Positions 1-5,367 of a stretch of DNA of 8,328 bases are shown here, one piece after another. Source of the DNA: CAZJBH01 sp964544485 (GTDB taxonomy: Bacteria; Patescibacteriota; Minisyncoccia; Portnoybacterales; UBA2143). Position numbers and translations under genes: made by a program. The stretch's first letter is position 1, and every line of letters begins with the position of its first letter. Below the pieces are notes generated by a model. That model saw nothing but the letters and a program-made list of their open reading frames with translations. It did no database searches and had not been told where the DNA came from. The stretch is from positions 1-8,328 of the forward strand of contig CAZJBH010000025.1 in NCBI GenBank assembly GCA_964544485.1. The letters are read 5' to 3'.

Positions 1-24
1 ATTGGAGTTTAATTCAGATCAAAA

Positions 25-71
25 TGCTATAAAAATACCTTTGCGATATTTTATTTTAATCTAAATATAAA
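25..71 (+). promoter_or_regulatory. Possible promoter region of the tRNA-Arg gene
   Basis: Two weak candidates lie upstream of the tRNA. One is TTGCGA (41-46) and TATAAA (66-71) with a 19-base spacer, which would start transcription about 14 bases before the mature tRNA. The other is an extended -10, TGC-TATAAA (25-33), without a good -35. The region is so A+T-rich that such matches occur by chance. I see no gene in bases 1-91. Confidence 0.3.
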
Positions 72-91
72 AAAATGTTAATATTAAAATT

Positions 92-163
92 GTCCCTATA
101 GCTCAATGGATAGAGCGCAGCCCTCCGGAGGCTGAAATCCAGGTTCGAATCCTGGTAGGGACG
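92..163 (+). tRNA. tRNA-Arg (anticodon CCG)
   Basis: The complete 72-base cloverleaf can be folded by eye. The acceptor stem GTCCCTA (92-98) pairs with TAGGGAC (156-162), with discriminator G163. The D stem is GCTC/GAGC. The anticodon stem CAGCC/GGCTG encloses the loop CTCCGGA, giving anticodon CCG (125-127), which reads the Arg codon CGG. A 4-base variable loop follows, then the T arm CCAGG-TTCGAAT-CCTGG. The 3' CCA is not encoded, so a CCA-adding enzyme must supply it. A six-T run follows directly. I see no integration-type duplication of the 3' end nearby. Confidence 0.97.
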
Positions 164-164
164 C

Positions 165-170
165 TTTTTT
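165..170 (+). terminator. T-run after tRNA-Arg, possible terminator
   Basis: Six consecutive T residues follow the tRNA by one base. There is no separate hairpin; the tRNA's own GC-paired acceptor and T arms would have to serve as the stem. It may end the tRNA transcript before the next promoter begins at 178, but this is only suggestive. Confidence 0.3.
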
Positions 171-177
171 ATTTAAT

Positions 178-207
178 TTGACCGGACTAAACAGAAGAGA
201 GTATAAT
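178..207 (+). promoter_or_regulatory. Sigma70-type promoter for the EndoQ gene cluster
   Basis: A -35 box TTGACC (178-183) matches the consensus at five of six positions. A perfect -10 TATAAT (202-207) follows after an 18-base spacer. Transcription should start near 214, giving an untranslated leader of about 47 bases that carries the strong Shine-Dalgarno sequence of the EndoQ gene. It is the best promoter match in the window and probably drives the rightward gene run. Confidence 0.7.
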
Positions 208-240
208 AGAAGAGGAATTTAAAATTCAATCAACAAATCA

Positions 241-249
241 AGGAGGAGG
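241..249 (+). promoter_or_regulatory. Strong Shine-Dalgarno site of the EndoQ gene
   Basis: AGGAGGAGG lies 11 bases before the ATG at 261, separated by a T-rich spacer. It fixes the start codon. Most downstream genes in the run lack a comparable site. Confidence 0.85.
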
Positions 250-260
250 TTTGTTTTTTT

Positions 261-2807
261 ATGCGTTTTATTGCTGATTTGCATATTCATTCTAAGTATT
301 CTCGAGCCACTTCCAAGGATATGGATGTGGAAAACTTAAATAAATGGGCTAAGATTAAAGGGATTAAAGTAGTTGGTACTGGAGATTTTACTCATCCGGC
401 TTGGTTTAAAGAATTAACCAGTAAATTAGAGCCAGCTGAATCAGGTCTTTTAAAACTTAAACCAAATTTAGCTAAGAAAAAAAATCAACAGCATGATTGG
501 TTGCCAAAAAACGGGGATTCTCAGAATAAAGGAACTCGTTTTTTGTTAACCAGCGAGATTAGCTGTATTTATAAAAAGAATGATTTTGTCAGAAAGATTC
601 ATGTTTTAGTTTTTGCTCCTGATTTTAAAACAATAGAAAAAATTAACGCGCGTTTAGGCTGGATTGGAAATATTAAATCAGATGGCCGGCCGATTTTAGG
701 ATTAGACGCTAAAGAATTAGCTAAGATTGTTTTGAGTATTAATAAGCGATGCATGATTGTCCCGGCCCATTGTTTGCCTGCTGATTCTTATATCCATACC
801 AATAAAGGTATGGTTAAGATTAATGAAATAAAGAAAGGTGATAAAGTCTTTACTCATGATAATAGTTATCGAAGAGTGAATCAAACAATGAAAAGAAAGT
901 ATAAAGGTAAATTATATCATATTAAACCTTATTATTTTCGTTTAGGCTTAAAAACTACTGAAGAACATCCATATTATGCAATTAAATCAAATAAATATTG
1001 CTCTAATGCAGGTAGAGCAAATTGCAGGCCTTCTTGTAGCTATATTAAAAATCGTAAATGTTCTGAAGAATATTATAAGAAATATAAGCCGGAATGGATT
1101 CAGGCGAAGAATATTGAAAAGGGAGATTTTCTTATTTATCCTCGTTTTAAAAATAAAATAAAAGATAAAAATAATATATTATTAAGTAAATTTTTAAACA
1201 AAAAAGACTACCAAATTAATGGTAAAAAAATAAAATTAAAAAGCAACAGAGTAAAGGCTATTAACAATGAAATAAAAATTAATAATAATTTTTGTCGTTT
1301 AATAGGATATTATTTAGCTGAAGGTTATACTGATAATCGCGATTCAATATCTTTTTGTTTTTCTAGCAGGGAGAAAGAATATATTTCTGATTTAATCAAG
1401 ATTATGGATAAAGTTTTTAATATTAAAAATTATAGAATCTATAAAAGAGGAATAAATAAAAGCAGAGAAATAACTTTTTATTCAAAAATATTAGCTAAAT
1501 TTTTTTCTAAAACATTTTATTCAGATCATAAAAATTTGAGAGCTGCTTATAAAAAAATACCAAATTGGATGCTTGATCTTCCTGTAAAAAAACAAATAGA
1601 TATTTTTAGAGGTTGGTGGAGAGGCGATGCCGGTTATACTGTTTCAAGGGAGCTTATGAATCAAATGAAAATTATTTTATTGCGTTTAGGAATTATTCCT
1701 TCAATAGTTATAAATTCTTCTAAAAAAGAATTGAGAAGCACTCGCAAAATTGGAGATAGATTAATTAAGGCAAATTTTGATTTATATGCTTTTTCTGGAT
1801 TAACATTCTTTGAAGATAAATATAAATTACTTAAAGAAAAAGAATTTAAAAAATATAATACAAAACGAACTACTAGACATGGTTGGATAGATAAAAATTA
1901 TGTATACTTACCAGTTAGAGATATTGAAATTAACGAGTTTCAGGAAGAAGTTTATAATTTGGAAGTAGAAAAAGATAATTCTTATGTGTCAGAATTTGCG
2001 ACTGTTCATAATTGTTGGACGCCTTGGTTTTCTGTCTTTGGAGCTAATTCCGGATTTAATTCTTTAGAAGAATGTTTTGAAGATTTGTCAGAATATATTT
2101 ATGCCGGAGAAACCGGCTTATCAAGCGATCCGGCTATGAATTGGCGTTGGTCTGCTTTAGATAAAATTACTTTAATTTCTAATAGTGATGCGCATTCGCT
2201 AAGCAAAATTGGTCGGGAAGCAAATCTTTTTGACACAACTTTAAACTATCAAGGGATTGCTGATGCGATTAAAGGAAAAGATAAAAATAAATTTATTGAA
2301 ACAATTGAATTTTTTCCGGAAGAGGGGAAATATCATTATGACGGGCATCGCAAATGCAAAATCAGTTTAAAACCGCAACAAGCTAAGAAATTAAATAGCA
2401 TTTGCCCTAAATGCGGCAAGCCATTAACAGTTGGAGTATATCATCGGATTGATGATTTAGCTGATTCTCCAGAAGGAAGAAAACCTGAAAATTTTATTCC
2501 TTTTCGCCATTTGATTCCTTTAGATGAAATTATTGGCGAAGCTAAAGGCATGGGCGTGGCTAGTAAAGCAGTTCAAGAAGATTACAAAAGCTTGATTTCC
2601 CGTTTTGGAAATGAATTTGATATTTTGTTAAGCGCGGATACCCAATTAATTCGCCAGTCCGGATATATGGAAATAGCTGAAGCGATTGACCGAGTTCGGC
2701 AAGAAAGGGTGATTCTTGAGCCGGGCTATGACGGAGAATTTGGGAAAATTAAAATTTTTAGCGAACAAGACAGGAAAGACTTTACCCAGCAAGCAAGTTT
2801 ATTTTAA
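261..2807 (+). CDS. Endonuclease Q (PHP-family DNA repair nuclease) interrupted by an intein
   Basis: The 848-residue precursor has an EndoQ-type host protein (COG1379/TIGR00375-like) in residues 1-170 and 585-848, 434 aa once spliced, and an intein in 171-584. EndoQ nicks DNA 5' of deaminated bases (uracil, hypoxanthine, xanthine) and abasic sites. The PHP metal centre is visible: DLHIH (H8, H10), GTGDFTHP (39-46), E99, H114, PAH (H170), and NSDAHS (D643, H645). A zinc-binding segment follows (HRKC with C699, then CPKC with C715 and C718), then HRIDDLADSPEGRKP. The C-terminus QASLF (844-848) resembles a bacterial beta-clamp-binding motif. The start is set by a strong Shine-Dalgarno site and promoter. 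It is the first gene of a run that also contains polX. Family assignment comes from motif recognition and is very likely; activity of the spliced enzyme is inferred. Confidence 0.93.
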   Translation: MRFIADLHIHSKYSRATSKDMDVENLNKWAKIKGIKVVGTGDFTHPAWFKELTSKLEPAESGLLKLKPNLAKKKNQQHDWLPKNGDSQNKGTRFLLTSEISCIYKKNDFVRKIHVLVFAPDFKTIEKINARLGWIGNIKSDGRPILGLDAKELAKIVLSINKRCMIVPAHCLPADSYIHTNKGMVKINEIKKGDKVFTHDNSYRRVNQTMKRKYKGKLYHIKPYYFRLGLKTTEEHPYYAIKSNKYCSNAGRANCRPSCSYIKNRKCSEEYYKKYKPEWIQAKNIEKGDFLIYPRFKNKIKDKNNILLSKFLNKKDYQINGKKIKLKSNRVKAINNEIKINNNFCRLIGYYLAEGYTDNRDSISFCFSSREKEYISDLIKIMDKVFNIKNYRIYKRGINKSREITFYSKILAKFFSKTFYSDHKNLRAAYKKIPNWMLDLPVKKQIDIFRGWWRGDAGYTVSRELMNQMKIILLRLGIIPSIVINSSKKELRSTRKIGDRLIKANFDLYAFSGLTFFEDKYKLLKEKEFKKYNTKRTTRHGWIDKNYVYLPVRDIEINEFQEEVYNLEVEKDNSYVSEFATVHNCWTPWFSVFGANSGFNSLEECFEDLSEYIYAGETGLSSDPAMNWRWSALDKITLISNSDAHSLSKIGREANLFDTTLNYQGIADAIKGKDKNKFIETIEFFPEEGKYHYDGHRKCKISLKPQQAKKLNSICPKCGKPLTVGVYHRIDDLADSPEGRKPENFIPFRHLIPLDEIIGEAKGMGVASKAVQEDYKSLISRFGNEFDILLSADTQLIRQSGYMEIAEAIDRVRQERVILEPGYDGEFGKIKIFSEQDRKDFTQQASLF
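771..2012 (+). mobile_element. Intein with LAGLIDADG homing endonuclease, inserted in EndoQ
   Basis: This 414-residue in-frame element (Cys171 to Asn584) should excise itself and ligate the two host parts. Block A begins at Cys171 with LPADSYI. Block B is TTEEHP (T233, H236). Block F is VYNLEVEKDNSYV. Block G is ATVHN followed by host Cys585, giving penultimate His583, terminal Asn584 and a Cys +1 nucleophile. All class 1 splicing residues are present. Two LAGLIDADG motifs, LIGYYLAEG (347-355; acidic E354) and FRGWWRGDAG (449-458; acidic D456), indicate a monomeric homing endonuclease with both catalytic acids intact. A C-X7-C-X3-C-X7-C cluster (C247, C255, C259, C267) sits between block B and the endonuclease. 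The DNA is more A-rich than the host gene and uses ATA for Ile often, suggesting transfer from elsewhere. Confidence 0.96.
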
Positions 2808-2810
2808 TCA

Positions 2811-4409
2811 ATGAAAAACAAGAAACAAAAAAAAGTTTTTTTACTTGTCTGTTTAGGTTTGGTTTTCTTGATTTTTGGCCATACTTTGGCTGGCCAGTTT
2901 GTTTTTGACGATCGTTCGATTGTTAGCCATCAAGCCCTTTTTTCAGATATTAATAATCTGCCTGAAATAGCTTTGATGGGCTATTGGAGCGATGAATCCG
3001 GCTTATACCGTCCAATTGTTTTATTAAGCTATTCTTTGAACTATATTTTTCTTGGCGCTTCTCCGGTTAATTTCCATTTAGTTAATTTAGTTCTTTACGC
3101 CTTGATTGGGTATTTCTTATTTTTATTTATTCAAAAGATTTTTCCCAAACCTCGAAAATTGGCTTATCTGGTTTCTCTTTTATTCCTGGTTCTTCCTATT
3201 CACACTGAGGTTGTGGCAAACATAGTGGGAAGGGCGGAAATATTAGCTTTATTATTTTCTTTATTATTATTTTTAGAACTGCTTAAGCGAAAATCAAATC
3301 CTTGGAAATTGGGGGTTTGGTTTTTTTTAGCCATAGCCAGCAAAGAAGTGGCAGTCGCAGCTTTGCCATTAGCTTTATTAGTATTTTTTTATAAGCATAA
3401 GCAGCAGATTAATAAAAAGAAAATAATTGATTTTATTCCCCATGGATTGCTGCTGTTTCTTAGTTTTTTTACTTACTTATCCCTAAGATTTTTAGTTTTA
3501 GGCCAGCATTTTTTAACTAATAATGCTTCATTGGTGGAAAATCCGTTAAAATTTGTTTCTTTTTCAGAAAGGATTGTTGCTAGTCTGCAGGTTTTAGTAA
3601 TTTATCTTAAAAAATCATTTTGGCCGTTTAATCTTTGTTCTGATTACTCATATAATCAAATTCCAATACCTGATTCATTTTTTAATTTTAAAACCTTATT
3701 TGGTTTAATCTGTTTGCTGTCTTTTGTTTTTATATTTATTTATTTTTTTAAAAAACGTCCGATTCTATCTTTGGGAGCTGGGTTCTTTTTATTTACCTAT
3801 CTGCCTGTTTCTAATTTATTTTTCCCAATTGGCACCATTGCCGGAGAAAGATTGATCTTTTATCCCTCAGTCGGGTTAGTTATTTTTTTGGCTTACGGAT
3901 TAATTAAATTAAGTAAAATAAAGCCGGTTAGGATTTTTTCTCGCTTATCCTTGATTTTATTTATCGGATTAATGATTTTTTACGGTTCAGTTAGCTTTAT
4001 CCGCTCAATTGATTGGTTGAATGAAAAAAATCTTTTTGTTTCAGCCGGGCAATGCGCTTCTCAAAGCGTTCTTTCCCGTTCCAATTTGGCCACAGTCTAT
4101 TATTTACAAGGGGATTACCAGCGTGCTTTAGAAGAGAGTTTAGCAGCTAAAGAAATTTATCCAAATTATCCCAAGGGGATTAATAATTTAGGCTTAGTTT
4201 ATTGGAAATTAGGACAGCCGGAGAAAGCCAGGCAAGAATATTATCGGGCGCTTAAAAACTGGCCTCCTTACGAAGGGGTTTATGAGAATTTAATTCTTTT
4301 GGAGCTATCCCAGGAAAATATTCAGCAAGCTAAAAAATGGATAAAGCTTATTTTCCCGGCTGATTTAGAAAAACAACAGATATATTTAGAAAAATTTGGC
4401 CTGGAATAA
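2811..4409 (+). CDS. TMTC-like multi-pass membrane protein with C-terminal TPRs, probable GT-C glycosyltransferase
   Basis: This 532-residue integral membrane protein has many hydrophobic helices across residues 9-405 and a soluble tail of about three TPRs (roughly 421-522; for example NNLGLVYWKLGQ). The N-terminal part has GT-C/TMTC hallmarks: FDD (33-35 area, D33 D34) in the first extracytoplasmic loop, LYRPI (R67, P68), FHLVN (H89) and HTEVVANIVGRAE (131-143). A DUF1736-like segment follows, with ENPLKF and SDYSYNQIP, then AGERLIFYPSVG. Family members transfer sugars from lipid-linked donors, typically mannose to protein hydroxyls in animals; bacterial substrates are unknown to me. The ATG lies 3 bases after the EndoQ stop with no visible Shine-Dalgarno, so translational coupling is likely. 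The family call is good; enzymatic function is inference. Confidence 0.82.
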   Translation: MKNKKQKKVFLLVCLGLVFLIFGHTLAGQFVFDDRSIVSHQALFSDINNLPEIALMGYWSDESGLYRPIVLLSYSLNYIFLGASPVNFHLVNLVLYALIGYFLFLFIQKIFPKPRKLAYLVSLLFLVLPIHTEVVANIVGRAEILALLFSLLLFLELLKRKSNPWKLGVWFFLAIASKEVAVAALPLALLVFFYKHKQQINKKKIIDFIPHGLLLFLSFFTYLSLRFLVLGQHFLTNNASLVENPLKFVSFSERIVASLQVLVIYLKKSFWPFNLCSDYSYNQIPIPDSFFNFKTLFGLICLLSFVFIFIYFFKKRPILSLGAGFFLFTYLPVSNLFFPIGTIAGERLIFYPSVGLVIFLAYGLIKLSKIKPVRIFSRLSLILFIGLMIFYGSVSFIRSIDWLNEKNLFVSAGQCASQSVLSRSNLATVYYLQGDYQRALEESLAAKEIYPNYPKGINNLGLVYWKLGQPEKARQEYYRALKNWPPYEGVYENLILLELSQENIQQAKKWIKLIFPADLEKQQIYLEKFGLE

Positions 4410-4436
4410 AAAGCTGGAATATTTTTAGTTTTTAAT

Positions 4437-4465
4437 TTGCTTAATCTTTGTTTTCAGGTTAAAAT
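4437..4465 (+). promoter_or_regulatory. Possible internal promoter before yidD
   Basis: TTGCTT (4437-4442) and TAAAAT (4460-4465) are separated by 17 bases in the 63-base gap after the TMTC-like gene. Transcription would start at about 4472, essentially on the yidD ATG at 4473, giving a leaderless message. That would agree with the missing Shine-Dalgarno. The -35 is weak (three of six), so chance is a serious alternative. Confidence 0.3.
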
Positions 4466-4472
4466 TAAACAA

Positions 4473-4697
4473 ATGATTAGAAAAATAATTCTTAATTTAA
4501 TTAGATTTTATCAGTCAACCATTTCTCCGGATCATGGTTATTTTCCAATTTTACGCTTATTGGGACGATGCCGGCATTATCCAACTTGTTCAGAATATAC
4601 TTATCAGGCAATAAAAAGGTGTGGAATTATTAAGGGTTGTTGGTTGGGGGTGAAAAGATTATCTACTTGTCATCCTTGGTCCGGAGATTTGTCATAA
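4473..4697 (+). CDS. yidD: YidD, membrane protein insertion efficiency factor
   Basis: This 74-residue protein has the YidD (DUF37) signature: an N-terminal amphipathic helix (MIRKIILNLIRFYQ), ISPDHG, CRHYPTCSEY (C33, C39), AIKRCG and a terminal CHPW (C66). YidD acts at the inner face of the cytoplasmic membrane, aiding insertion of proteins by the YidC/Sec machinery. I chose the ATG at 4473 because it gives the usual family N-terminus; an in-frame TTG at 4437 would add 12 residues unlike the family. No clear Shine-Dalgarno is present. The usual GGxDPV-like tail after CHPW is missing: the protein ends in SGDLS. Its usual partners rpmH, rnpA and yidC are not adjacent here, so it is separated from the common bacterial cluster. 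Confidence 0.93.
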   Translation: MIRKIILNLIRFYQSTISPDHGYFPILRLLGRCRHYPTCSEYTYQAIKRCGIIKGCWLGVKRLSTCHPWSGDLS

Positions 4698-4703
4698 AAA
4701 GAT

Positions 4704-5360
4704 ATGAGAATAAGGATAAGAATAAAAAGGCCGCAGATCAAAATTAACCCGATTATTCAGACTTTAATTCTTTCTGATGTTGCTTTAGTAAGCGGCTTTG
4801 GTTTTATTACCCCAATTTTTGCTATTTTTATTACCAATAATATTCAAGGAGGAACAGTGGAAGTAGCTGGCTATGCCTCGGCGATTTATTGGATTGTTAT
4901 GTCTTTAACCGTAGTCTTCTTTGGTCGTTATTTGGATAAGAATCACGGAGAAAAAGACGATTTTTGGTTTATAATAATCGGTAATATTTTAGCTGCTTTG
5001 GCAACTTATGGTTATCTTATTTCAGAACTTCCTTGGCATATTTATCTTTTCCAGGGTTTTTACGCTATGGGCATGAGTATGAATATTGCTGCTTATGCTG
5101 CTATTTTTACCCGTCATATTGATAAAGGAGCCGAAGCTTTTGATTGGAGTATTCGTTCAGCTATAGTCGGCATTGGCGCTGGAGTTACCGGAGCCTTAGG
5201 CGGAATAATCGTAGGTCATTGGGGGTTTAATGTTTTATTTTCAATTGTGATCGGCTTTGTTATTTTTTCCGCTATCTTGCCTTTTTTAATTTATTACCAG
5301 CTTTGTCCGCCGCCAATTAAATCAGATCCTAAAGATTGGAAAGATTTTAAGATTCAGTAA
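4704..5360 (+). CDS. Half-length major facilitator superfamily (MFS) membrane protein
   Basis: The 218-residue product has six predicted membrane helices (about residues 18-43, 55-76, 88-106, 110-133, 149-168 and 172-199) and resembles the N-terminal half of an MFS transporter. The loop after helix 2 reads GRYLDKNHGEKDD, close to MFS motif A (GxxxDxxGxR-like). Helices 4 and 5 are rich in small residues (YAMGMSMN, GIGAGVTGALGG). The usual second six-helix half is absent: the frame stops 7 bases before polX, and no remnant is visible. It may work as a homodimer or be a non-transport derivative; the substrate cannot be told. The ATG lies 6 bases after the yidD stop. A GGAG at 4683-4686 is too distant (17 bases) to be a convincing ribosome site. 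Confidence 0.72.
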   Translation: MRIRIRIKRPQIKINPIIQTLILSDVALVSGFGFITPIFAIFITNNIQGGTVEVAGYASAIYWIVMSLTVVFFGRYLDKNHGEKDDFWFIIIGNILAALATYGYLISELPWHIYLFQGFYAMGMSMNIAAYAAIFTRHIDKGAEAFDWSIRSAIVGIGAGVTGALGGIIVGHWGFNVLFSIVIGFVIFSAILPFLIYYQLCPPPIKSDPKDWKDFKIQ

Positions 5361-5367
5361 ATTTTAT

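Noticed and set aside
13..22. ATTCAGATCA also found at about 1516-1525 in the intein, both followed by TATAAAA-type sequence
   Set aside because: A ten-base match in DNA this A+T-rich, with poorly aligned flanks, is likely chance rather than a mobile element footprint.
976..1161. A 61-codon plus-strand reading frame
   Set aside because: It lies entirely within the intein in another frame, has no ribosome site and encodes no recognisable protein.
4437..4472. TTG start at 4437 for YidD
   Set aside because: It would add 12 residues not typical of the family. The ATG at 4473 gives the usual N-terminal helix, and the TTG may instead belong to a -35 element.
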